Part shown: in pieces, positions 1 through 6,596 of the stretch
How positions within the stretch are numbered: position 1 is the stretch's first letter
Layout of the letters: every line of letters starts with the position of its first letter
Source of the DNA: an uncultured Mycoplasma sp.
GTDB taxonomy: Bacteria; Bacillota_I; Bacilli_A; RF39; UBA660
Length of the DNA: 7,010 nucleotides
Reading direction: 5' to 3'
NCBI GenBank assembly: GCA_947565485.1
Contig: CANOGG010000063.1
Span: 1-7,010, forward strand
The notes under the pieces: model-generated
The model's input: only the letters and a program-made list of their open reading frames with translations
Databases searched by the model: none
What the model was told of the DNA's origin: nothing
Translations under genes and position numbers: made by a program

Positions 1-1959
1 AATCGTGGTATAATTTAGTTCAGGGCCAAATTTAGAAAATTCCTTTTGCCAGTTATAGACTAGAGAAGTTGGACAAACAACAAGTATTTTAGCATTATTC
101 TTTTCTTTTAGAACTTCTTTAATAAAACAGATGGTTTGGATACTTTTACCGAGACCCATTTCATCAGCTAGAATACCGCCTAAGTCACATTTATAAAGGG
201 TGTATAACCATCTAACTCCTATTTTTTGATAATCACGTAAAATTTTGGCATCTTCTTTGGAGAATTTTATTTTAACATCTTTATAGGCTTTGAAGTTTGT
301 AATAAATTCATCAAAGATACTATTAGTTTCGATATCGTTATATTTTATTTCTCTTAAAGAGTCGATATAAAGAGCGCGATATTTAGGAATAGTAATACTA
401 TCGCTTAAATTGTTAGAGTCTAATTCAAGGTCGGTTAAAAGATTGTTTAAATTCTGAATTTCTTCATCTTCTTCAAGGTTGATGATATTGCCATTTTTAA
501 GTTTATGATAAGTTTTTTTGGCTTCTAAGGCGTTAAAAATATCTTTTAGTTCGTTCATATCGATGTTATCAATGTTGAAGTTGAAAGACATGATGCCCGA
601 GGTGCCAATGCTAAAATTTTTGGTGATATTACTTTTTTTGATGAGATTCACACTACTGAATTTTTTGTTAGTGTAAATCTCATATTTAGCCGTAAGTCTT
701 GGGAGTTCAAATTCGTAAAAATGGCCAATTTTATCAATATCATCCATGATTAGTTTGTTATTTTGGATGGTAAAACCACTATTGATTAAGTCTTGGAGAA
801 TTTCTTCTTCATAAGCGTAATCACGGATAACGTTTGATTCATTAGCAAATATCTCCAATTCTTTTCCACTATAGTTAAGAGTTATTTTTGCTTTTAGTTT
901 AGTGCCAAGGTCGAAGTATATTTTGGCATCAGGTTTAGTATTTAGGTTTATGTCTATATCTTCTGAAATCTCGAGATTATTCTTGATATTTTTTAAGAGA
1001 CCTTTACTAAATTTCTCGAAATCTTTTTTCTGAAAAGCAATTGTACTTATCATTCGATTATCAAGTTCGCTTAATATATGTCGTTCGTCAAAACTTGGGA
1101 TGTATAAAATATTTTTATAAAAGATATATTGAAAACTGGGAGTGAGAGCTTTATAGTTTTCGAGGTCTTTGATTGTTAGTTCATATTTATCTTTATTTTT
1201 TTGGAGATAAAAAGATGTTGGTAAGCCAGTGGTTATTTTTAAGACAGGTTCACTCATGATAGTTAGTTTATCGGGGGTAATATTATTAAAGATATATTCT
1301 AAATCACGTTCATTAAGTAAAAAGATATCAGAATTGTGGTAATAGTTGCGTTCATAGTTTGTTAAGTAATTGATTAATTTAGCATCACTATCATCAAAGT
1401 AGTATTTATCTTTGTTGTAAGTTAGTTTAGCACCTAAGGGGTTATCACCACCATGAGTGTAACTTTCGATAAAACTTTCAAATTTGCTTTTAGCGTTTAA
1501 AACATATAATTTGGCTGTGCCAAGATAGAGTTTGAAATGAATTTCATTATTATAAAAATCGAGATTAAGTTTGATGTTTAATTTTTCTTTGATGTTTAAA
1601 TTAGTCGTGGGGTTATAAAAAAGGTCTAAGATATCTTTGGATTGTTTAAGAACGTCGACTTTTTTAGCAGAAATAATACAATTGCGAAAATATATAAGAC
1701 AAGCGGCAACATGTTTACAAGTTCCTGCGCGTTCATATTGGGGACAAGTACAGGTTCCATCAAAGATATCATCACCATCGTTTTTGATTATAACTTCATA
1801 TGTTTTAAGAGAGGAAGATGATTCCACATAAAAAAGATGGACGAATTGTTTAGATTCTTCATAAGTATCAACATGTTCAATAAGATAAGGAGGGTAGGCG
1901 CGGCCTTTCATCAAAGAGTCACTTCGAACGACGTTATTTAAATATTTATAATACTGCAT
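1..1959 (-). CDS. SWIM zinc-finger SNF2-family helicase, C-terminal part missing at window edge
   Basis: This is a SNF2 (SF2) ATPase that would remodel or translocate on DNA or protein-DNA complexes in the cytoplasm; its cellular role in bacteria is poorly defined. I translated it by hand: 653 residues are open from the ATG to the left window edge. A SWIM zinc finger is visible as C70-x-C72-x8-C81-x-H83. A long alpha/beta region follows, in the place of the bacterial SNF2-associated domain (about 250-560). The ATPase core then begins with the Q-motif LRDYQKIG (574-581, Q578), Walker A in LADEMGLGKSIQT (597-609, K605) and motif Ia VVCPTSLVYNW (627-637). The DEAH box and the helicase C domain lie beyond the window; related bacterial proteins are usually about 1000-1100 residues. 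No Shine-Dalgarno sequence precedes the ATG. The secG stop is 6 bases upstream, so translation is probably coupled to secG. A second in-frame ATG at codon 17 is possible but also lacks a ribosome site. Confidence 0.94.
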   Translation of the reverse strand, partial: MQYYKYLNNVVRSDSLMKGRAYPPYLIEHVDTYEESKQFVHLFYVESSSSLKTYEVIIKNDGDDIFDGTCTCPQYERAGTCKHVAACLIYFRNCIISAKKVDVLKQSKDILDLFYNPTTNLNIKEKLNIKLNLDFYNNEIHFKLYLGTAKLYVLNAKSKFESFIESYTHGGDNPLGAKLTYNKDKYYFDDSDAKLINYLTNYERNYYHNSDIFLLNERDLEYIFNNITPDKLTIMSEPVLKITTGLPTSFYLQKNKDKYELTIKDLENYKALTPSFQYIFYKNILYIPSFDERHILSELDNRMISTIAFQKKDFEKFSKGLLKNIKNNLEISEDIDINLNTKPDAKIYFDLGTKLKAKITLNYSGKELEIFANESNVIRDYAYEEEILQDLINSGFTIQNNKLIMDDIDKIGHFYEFELPRLTAKYEIYTNKKFSSVNLIKKSNITKNFSIGTSGIMSFNFNIDNIDMNELKDIFNALEAKKTYHKLKNGNIINLEEDEEIQNLNNLLTDLELDSNNLSDSITIPKYRALYIDSLREIKYNDIETNSIFDEFITNFKAYKDVKIKFSKEDAKILRDYQKIGVRWLYTLYKCDLGGILADEMGLGKSIQTICFIKEVLKEKNNAKILVVCPTSLVYNWQKEFSKFGPELNYTTI

Positions 1960-1965
1960 AATGGA

Positions 1966-2184
1966 TTATTTTAAGAATAGAATTAGAGATATGATAAAAA
2001 ATAACATACCTAGGACGAATGTAAAACGACTGATAAATAGTTCGAAACCTCTTTCTTTCATGTTTTGGAAAAGGGCTTCGTTACCTCCTGAGATAATTTG
2101 ACTGCCATCACTTGCTTTGTTGCTTTGAAGAAGTACAACAGCAATTATAAGTACTGAGATTATTAATAAAATAATTTCTAACAT
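1966..2184 (-). CDS. secG: SecG, protein translocase subunit
   Basis: SecG is a small inner subunit of the SecYEG channel that assists SecA-driven export across the cytoplasmic membrane. The protein shows the family layout: a first membrane helix (LEIILLIISVLIIAVVLLQ), a cytoplasmic loop with the hallmark glycine pair and 'ALFQNMKERGFELFISRFT' (compare LFGKQKARG...RiT in Bacillus), and a second membrane helix ending in LFLK. I prefer the ATG at 2184 (72 residues). The AAGGA site at 2194-2198 then lies 9 bases upstream. The ATG at 2193 (75 residues) directly abuts that site, which is too close, although its total length matches Bacillus SecG more exactly. It is the first gene of a unit with the SNF2 gene, driven by a near-consensus promoter. 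In many Bacillota secG is followed by rnr and smpB; that is not the case here. Confidence 0.93.
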   Translation of the reverse strand: MLEIILLIISVLIIAVVLLQSNKASDGSQIISGGNEALFQNMKERGFELFISRFTFVLGMLFFIISLILFLK

Positions 2185-2193
2185 GTTAATCAT

Positions 2194-2198
2194 TCCTT
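2194..2198 (-). promoter_or_regulatory. Shine-Dalgarno site deciding the secG start
   Basis: On the minus strand the sequence reads AAGGA, then ATGATTAAC, then ATG. The site has no spacer to the first ATG (2193) and a 9-base spacer to the second (2184). This favours the shorter SecG. Confidence 0.6.
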
Positions 2199-2215
2199 TT
2201 TTTATTACTTTATCA

Positions 2216-2244
2216 ATTATATCATAAACTCCTTAGAATGTAAA
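2216..2244 (-). promoter_or_regulatory. Sigma-A-type promoter of secG-SNF2
   Basis: On the minus strand, TTTACA (-35, 2239-2244) is separated by 17 bases from a perfect TATAAT (-10, 2216-2221). The -10 is preceded by TGA, an extended -10 element. Transcription should begin near 2205-2210, giving a short leader before secG. It is divergent from the promoter of the small gene at 2336. Confidence 0.85.
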
Positions 2245-2282
2245 ACTTTTTTATTGCCTTGTTTAATAATATTATTGAAAAT

Positions 2283-2310
2283 TTGACTTTTTTAGAAATT
2301 GTTGTATAAT
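2283..2310 (+). promoter_or_regulatory. Sigma-A-type promoter of the small 115-residue gene
   Basis: TTGACT (-35, 2283-2288) is followed after 16 bases by TATAAT (-10, 2305-2310). The predicted start is near 2317, so the leader is under 20 bases. It ends in a GAGGGG ribosome site (2325-2330) 5 bases from the ATG. The promoter is close to consensus, so the small gene is probably well expressed unless repressed. No operator-like palindrome was seen over it. Confidence 0.85.
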
Positions 2311-2335
2311 AATGTTCTATAAATGAGGGGCAATT

Positions 2336-2683
2336 ATGGCTCATTATGAAGTAATAAAAGAATATCGGAATAATCAATTGGATAGCATCGAAAATGTTTT
2401 AAAAAAAGCAAATGAATTACTTGCATTTATAAGAGTTTATGGAAGTATATATAATGATAATTATTTTGCTTATATTTTGAATTTGAATAATGTTATTGAA
2501 CATTATCTGAAAAATTTAAATTCTGATGTTATTGATAAATTGTATTGTTTATTTTCTTCTTTAAAAGAGAGTAATAAATCAGAAAAAGAAATTCTTCAAG
2601 AATTATTAATAATATTAAGCAAACTTCCTGTTCCGGCTATTGTTGAAATTAGCGATAGAAGTGCTAGGCATAAAATTCGATAA
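2336..2683 (+). CDS. Small unrecognised helical protein, 115 residues
   Basis: I do not recognise this gene. It is very likely real: a near-consensus promoter, a GAGGGG ribosome site at good spacing, an uninterrupted 115-codon frame and a hairpin terminator right after the stop. The protein has no signal peptide or membrane segment. Most of it looks alpha-helical in four or five segments (about 1-35, 41-60, 62-78 and 82-97, separated by Asn/Ser-rich turns), with aliphatic and aromatic residues spaced as in a helical bundle. The last part (98-115) starts PVPAIVEI and ends basic (DRSARHKIR), perhaps a tail that binds nucleic acid or a partner. It is the only plus-strand gene in the window, divergent from secG and convergent with ligD. 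All twelve Asn codons are AAT, whereas the minus-strand genes use AAC freely. Strand composition bias could explain this, so it is not good evidence of transfer. Confidence 0.8.
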   Translation: MAHYEVIKEYRNNQLDSIENVLKKANELLAFIRVYGSIYNDNYFAYILNLNNVIEHYLKNLNSDVIDKLYCLFSSLKESNKSEKEILQELLIILSKLPVPAIVEISDRSARHKIR

Positions 2684-2693
2684 TATCATATTT

Positions 2694-2728
2694 AAAATGA
2701 CATTTAAAAAAGTTAGATGTCATTTTTT
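2694..2728. terminator. Hairpin terminator between convergent genes, probably bidirectional
   Basis: AAAATGACAT (2694-2703) pairs perfectly with ATGTCATTTT (2717-2726). Four more pairs inside (2704-2707 with 2713-2716, one U-G) leave a loop of five. A T run (2723-2728) ends the plus-strand reading, suiting the small gene. Read from the minus strand the stem also ends in TTTT, so the hairpin can serve ligD, whose stop is just upstream at 2740-2742. Confidence 0.8.
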
Positions 2729-2739
2729 AAAAATATTCT

Positions 2740-4125
2740 TTAGTCAAAAAAGTTGGACCACGGATCTTTTTTTTGAAGACGGTTAAGGGCATCAGGGATG
2801 GTTATTTCATCAGGTTTAATAATATCTAGTTCAGACCAAGAGATAGGCATAGAAATAGTTGCTTTTTTACGAAGTCTAAGAGAATAGGGAGCAACACTAG
2901 TGGAACCTTTAGTATTACGGACCCAGTCAATAAAGATTTTTCCTTGCCTTTTATTTTTACGAATATTACTAGTGTATTTATCAGGCCATTTACGCTCCAT
3001 TAGTTTAGCAATATTGCGTGATATCTCTCGGGCATCTTCCCAAGAAATTTTAGTTTTTAGAGGAACAACAACGTGATAGCCTTTACCACCACTAGTTTTT
3101 AAGTAAGATTTTAGTTTCAGGTCGTCTAAGATACTTTTTAAGTCTTTAACACTTTCTCTTATTTTGGTGATGTTTAGTTTAGTGTCGGGGTCGAGGTCAA
3201 AGACTAAGATATCAGGATTATCCAGTTTAGTGGTTTTGCTACCCCATATGTGAAATTCATAACCGTTCATTTGGACTTCATTTAAAAGGCCGGTGATATT
3301 TTTAATGTAGTAGTAGTCTTCTTTTATATCTTTAGAGCTCGGGATGATAATTTTACCAAAGCCTTCTTTATTTTCACTTAGATGTTTTTTAAAAAATTTG
3401 GGACCATTTAGGCCTTCAGGATTTCTGATAGTACTGATAAGACGATTTTTTAAATAGGGAAGCATTCGGGGAGCGATAGTTTCATAATAATTCATGATGT
3501 CTTGTTTAGTTATTTTAGGATTTTTAAAGATTACTTTATCGGGACTAGTAACATTTATCTTTGGGATTCTAATTACTTTCTGATTGGTCGCTATTTCATT
3601 CATAGTGCGATTAGTTTTGATACTCGTTTTAAATTCAGTGATGGTATCATATTCTTTAATGCCATCTTGTTCTTTGATTAGAAGCCAGTGATTAGCATCG
3701 GTGTGAATTAAAGCCCAGGTACCTTTTAGACGGATACCTTTTAAAGTGAATTTTAGAAGGCCTTTTTTTAGTGAATCTTTGATATTATATTCTGATTCCC
3801 AAGTTCCTCGGTCCCAAAGCATAACAGTACCTCCACCATATTCGCCTTTAGGAATGATTCCTTCAAAGTTGCGATAGCTCAAGGGATGGTCTTCAACAGA
3901 TATGGCTAAACGTTTATCTTTGGGGTTGTAAGATGGACCTTTAGGAACAGCCCAACTTTTTAAGACACCAGCATATTCTAGTCTTAAGTCGTAGTGTTCT
4001 TTTCGGGCTTCATGATGTTGAATACAAAATCGAAGTTTCTTAGAACTTTTCTTTTTTTCACCAATTGGTTCTTTGGTTTTGGTAAAATTTCTTTTGGCAT
4101 TATATTCTTTTAAATTTTTAGACAT
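2740..4125 (-). CDS. ligD: LigD-type 3'-phosphoesterase plus polymerase/primase, lacking a ligase domain
   Basis: This protein is related to LigD of bacterial non-homologous end joining. The PE domain trims 3' phosphates and ribonucleotides, and the POL domain (archaeo-eukaryotic primase family) fills in ends. The N-terminus is typical (LKEYNAKRNFTKTKEP). PE spans about 30-160 with the expected metal and phosphate ligands H38, H44, D46, R48, H80 and Y84, plus SWAVPKGPS (57-65) and IPKGEYGGGTV (91-101). POL spans about 195-455 with catalytic FDLDPD (D310, D312), SGGKGYH (345-351), FIDWVRN (D400) and VAPYSLR (411-417). All catalytic residues I know are present. The linker (about 165-195) is far too short for the ATP-dependent ligase domain that usually accompanies these in LigD, and no K-x-D-G nucleotidyl motif is seen. 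At 461 residues it is about half the length of three-domain LigD. It follows the helicase by 52 bases, probably as one operon. Its ribosome site AGAGG sits 8 bases from the ATG inside a hairpin. The PE-POL call is firm; the use of 'ligD' for a ligase-less protein is by homology only. Confidence 0.92.
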   Translation of the reverse strand: MSKNLKEYNAKRNFTKTKEPIGEKKKSSKKLRFCIQHHEARKEHYDLRLEYAGVLKSWAVPKGPSYNPKDKRLAISVEDHPLSYRNFEGIIPKGEYGGGTVMLWDRGTWESEYNIKDSLKKGLLKFTLKGIRLKGTWALIHTDANHWLLIKEQDGIKEYDTITEFKTSIKTNRTMNEIATNQKVIRIPKINVTSPDKVIFKNPKITKQDIMNYYETIAPRMLPYLKNRLISTIRNPEGLNGPKFFKKHLSENKEGFGKIIIPSSKDIKEDYYYIKNITGLLNEVQMNGYEFHIWGSKTTKLDNPDILVFDLDPDTKLNITKIRESVKDLKSILDDLKLKSYLKTSGGKGYHVVVPLKTKISWEDAREISRNIAKLMERKWPDKYTSNIRKNKRQGKIFIDWVRNTKGSTSVAPYSLRLRKKATISMPISWSELDIIKPDEITIPDALNRLQKKDPWSNFFD

Positions 4126-4129
4126 ATTA

Positions 4130-4160
4130 AAAACCTCTTTATGATTAGTTTAGAGGTTTT
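4130..4160 (-). promoter_or_regulatory. Intercistronic hairpin that covers the ligD ribosome site
   Basis: In the minus-strand transcript AAAACCTCT (4160-4152) pairs perfectly with AGAGGTTTT (4138-4130) around a 13-base loop. The 3' arm contains the AGAGG Shine-Dalgarno sequence of ligD (4138-4134, 8 bases from the ATG). The stem ends in five T bases, so it could attenuate transcription, limit ligD translation, or both. The same sequence reads on the plus strand as a hairpin followed by a seven-T run (4164-4171 area), so it could also stop antisense transcripts. Confidence 0.6.
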
Positions 4161-4177
4161 AGTCTTTTTTTATACAT

Positions 4178-6514
4178 TCATTTAGTTATAATGAGTTCTT
4201 TTAAAAATGGTGACCTTTCAGATTCATTTTTAGGTATTAAAAGGTATACATTGTTTTTAGTTCGAGTTAAGGCGACATAAAAGATGCGACGGTCCTCAGC
4301 ATAAGGAAAATGTTCATTGGCACCATGAGGTTTAAAGATGCCACTTAGCCAAATAGTTTCTTTTTCAGGACATGGGAAGTCAGTGTTAGTAACGTGAAGA
4401 ATGATTACTTCATCCGCGCCTAAACCTTTAGCACTGTGGACTGACATGGCTTCAATATTACAATTGGGAGCAGCTTTACATATGACTTTAGTGCCAATTC
4501 CCTCTTCAAAATAGGGAGTCTCAAACATTTTTTTGATATGTTTATTTTTACGGGCTAGTATCAGGATATTGTGACTTGGAGTATCATGGTGAATTTTGGT
4601 GATAAGATAATTTAAAATATCATATTCGTTATCTTGGTAAGGGTAGAATTTTAAGGGTTGATTCTCTCTTTTGTCTGATTCGAGATTCTTTTTTATCTGA
4701 GAAGGGTTTTTCATAATGAAATTACCAGCGATATCAATTAATTCTTTACTACTGCGGTAAGTATGATTGATAAATAGGTTTTTAGCACCAGGAAAAAGTT
4801 CGCTATATTTGAGAAATAAGTCAATTCTGGAGCCAGCAAATGAAAAAATGGTTTGCCAGTCATCGCCGACACTGGTGACTTTGCCTTGGGAGAGAATGGA
4901 TAACTTGCGAGCAAATTCGTAGCGATCTAAAGATATGTCTTGGTATTCATCAATAATTATATATTCGTAGTTCAAGAGGTCTTTGATATTCTGCATATTT
5001 TTATTGGCATAATAAATCATATCAGAAAAATCTATTCTATTTTTGGGTAATAGCTTACTTTCATAATATGTATAAAGTTCGGAAAACAATTGGATTTCAG
5101 TAAGCATTTCACTTTTTTCACTTGGAAGAACATCTAATTTGGCAATATGATTAGTGATTATTTCGTGATATTTTTCACGAGCTGGGTGGGTTTTAATGTT
5201 ACTTATTAGTTCGAGCATAAATTGGTTGAAACGGTAAAATTCCGCCTCGATGTTGTTATCTAATAGTTGGTTATAGATAGCCTCAGGGCTGATTTTATGA
5301 AGAGGAACGCCATGGCTTAGAAGAGCATTTTCGAGGTCTTTTAAATAATCGATTGTAGTTTGGCCTTCAATTTTTTGATAGTCGAGTTCGATATAATTAT
5401 TATGGTTTAGAGCATGGAAAGCCCGTTTTTTCTTTCTGATATCATCGTATTTTAATTGGTCTTTAGGTGATATGCGATTGTTTTCATAAAAAGTGGATAA
5501 ACCAAAGTATTCAATATATAAAGGAATGCCGTTTACCTGGATGGTGAAATCGGGACGCATAGACCTTTCTTCTTCATCGACTTTTTCAGGATAAGGTTCT
5601 TCGTATAAATAATCAATACCGTGGGTGAAGAGGAAGTTCGCAATTTTAGCTTCGGCGAGGGAACGCATAGTTTCATTTTTGAGGGTTCTTGGTTCTGGAA
5701 ATTTTAAATAATTCTCAGTACGATAAGCGATAATATTTTCTAAGTTGGGATAATTTTCGGCTAGTTTACGTTTTTTATAATCAGTGAAATATTCTTCAAA
5801 AGTAGAGAATTTTTGGTAATTTTGGACAAAGCCACAAGAAAACATTTTGCCACTTTTGTAAGCATATTTGTTGAAAGTCTTGATATATTTAGTAAGTAAT
5901 TTTTTATTGGGAAATAGGACCTTTTTTATGTAGTCAGTGATGATTTTTTTCTGTTCGTTTTCTGTTATGGGATTTAAAGGGTTAGAAAATAATTTACGTA
6001 CTATTTTAATACCAAGAGAGTGGAAAGTCATGATATCGACAGGTAGTTTGAAACCATATTTGATACGATCTTCTAGTTCATTTGTTGCTTTATTGGTGTA
6101 GGAAATGACAGCAATATTTTTAGGATTAATATGACATTTTTCGATTAAATATTTGACTTTTGCGGCCATGGTTGTGGTTTTGCCTGCGCCGGCGCCGGCG
6201 ATGATGAGAGAATAATCTTCTTCGTTAACAATGGCTCTTCGTTGTTCAGTATCTAACTTAATACTGGGGTCGATATCTTGCATTAAGTTATCAAAATAAC
6301 TTTGATGTTCGATTAGTTTTTGATTGATGTAATGTTCGTTGTGTTCTTCTACTCTTTTATAACCATGGTTTAATATTTCGCGAATATTTAGATCATTTAA
6401 ATTATTTTTAATGTATTCTTGATGATTATTTAAAAAATCATTGTACATGCGATAAGTGATAAACTTGGTGGATTTTAATAGTTCTTCGTATTCTTCGTTA
6501 AATGTTTTTAACAT
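4178..6514 (-). CDS. UvrD/helicase IV-like SF1 DNA helicase with a PD-(D/E)XK-like insertion
   Basis: This is an ATP-driven 3'-5' type SF1A DNA helicase of the UvrD/Rep superfamily, 778 residues, complete. Motifs in order: Q motif LDTEQRRAI (87-95); Walker A AGAGAGKTTT (106-115, K112); motif Ia SYTNKATNEL (138-147); TFHSLG (163-168); Walker B IIIDEYQD (519-526, D522/E523); motif III VGDDWQTIFSFAG (549-561); HTYRSS with R587; motif V MSVHSAKGLGADEV (690-703); motif VI EDRRIFYVALTRTK (740-753). GDDWQ and 'FPYAEDRRIFYVALTR' resemble E. coli helicase IV more than UvrD or PcrA. Residues 1-80 are a helical N-terminal region. Between motifs Ia and II lies an inserted segment (about 283-380) with the look of a PD-(D/E)XK nuclease fold: E288, RPDF (D322), YIEYFG (E335), then a Lys-rich helix (361-363). 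The ribosome site AAAGGG is 9 bases from the ATG, and an extended -10 promoter lies just upstream. It is probably co-transcribed with ligD, suggesting work on damaged or broken DNA ends. It ends in TGA. Confidence 0.93.
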   Translation of the reverse strand: MLKTFNEEYEELLKSTKFITYRMYNDFLNNHQEYIKNNLNDLNIREILNHGYKRVEEHNEHYINQKLIEHQSYFDNLMQDIDPSIKLDTEQRRAIVNEEDYSLIIAGAGAGKTTTMAAKVKYLIEKCHINPKNIAVISYTNKATNELEDRIKYGFKLPVDIMTFHSLGIKIVRKLFSNPLNPITENEQKKIITDYIKKVLFPNKKLLTKYIKTFNKYAYKSGKMFSCGFVQNYQKFSTFEEYFTDYKKRKLAENYPNLENIIAYRTENYLKFPEPRTLKNETMRSLAEAKIANFLFTHGIDYLYEEPYPEKVDEEERSMRPDFTIQVNGIPLYIEYFGLSTFYENNRISPKDQLKYDDIRKKKRAFHALNHNNYIELDYQKIEGQTTIDYLKDLENALLSHGVPLHKISPEAIYNQLLDNNIEAEFYRFNQFMLELISNIKTHPAREKYHEIITNHIAKLDVLPSEKSEMLTEIQLFSELYTYYESKLLPKNRIDFSDMIYYANKNMQNIKDLLNYEYIIIDEYQDISLDRYEFARKLSILSQGKVTSVGDDWQTIFSFAGSRIDLFLKYSELFPGAKNLFINHTYRSSKELIDIAGNFIMKNPSQIKKNLESDKRENQPLKFYPYQDNEYDILNYLITKIHHDTPSHNILILARKNKHIKKMFETPYFEEGIGTKVICKAAPNCNIEAMSVHSAKGLGADEVIILHVTNTDFPCPEKETIWLSGIFKPHGANEHFPYAEDRRIFYVALTRTKNNVYLLIPKNESERSPFLKELIITK

Positions 6515-6539
6515 TTTACAACACCCTTTACTTTTAATA

Positions 6540-6548
6540 AGTATATCA
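6540..6548 (-). promoter_or_regulatory. Extended -10 promoter of the helicase-ligD unit
   Basis: On the minus strand TGA-TATACT (-10 at 6540-6545, TGn at 6546-6548) lies 26 bases before the helicase ATG. At 17-base spacing the -35 would be TCCCCA, which is poor, so activity would rely on the extended -10. The same TGA-TATA arrangement precedes secG. The 6515-6596 gap holds only this promoter, the ribosome site and the upstream terminator. Confidence 0.5.
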
Positions 6549-6569
6549 TAATTTAGAGAAATTGGGGAG

Positions 6570-6593
6570 AAAAAAAGCTCAAATTTGGGCTTT
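6570..6593 (-). terminator. Rho-independent terminator after the signal peptidase-like gene
   Basis: On the minus strand AAAGCCCA pairs with TGAGCTTT around a four-base AATT loop, with one C-A mismatch, and runs into seven T bases (6576-6570). It begins 3 bases after the TAA of the upstream gene. It separates that gene from the helicase promoter, so the helicase and ligD should form their own unit. Confidence 0.65.
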
Positions 6594-6596
6594 AAT

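Noticed and set aside
1637..1831. Plus-strand open frame of 64 codons
   Set aside because: It lies wholly antisense to the SWIM zinc-finger part of the SNF2 gene, has no ribosome site or promoter, and its protein is featureless.
2740..4125. Frameshifted or decayed remnant of a three-domain LigD
   Set aside because: The frame is clean, both domains keep all expected catalytic residues, and the linker is continuous with no ligase fragments; it reads as a stable two-domain protein.
6187..6200. Perfect 14-bp GC-only palindrome (CGCCGGCGCCGGCG) in an AT-rich region
   Set aside because: It is explained by alternating Ala-Gly codons (GCC/GGC) of the helicase Walker A loop; no evidence of a separate site.
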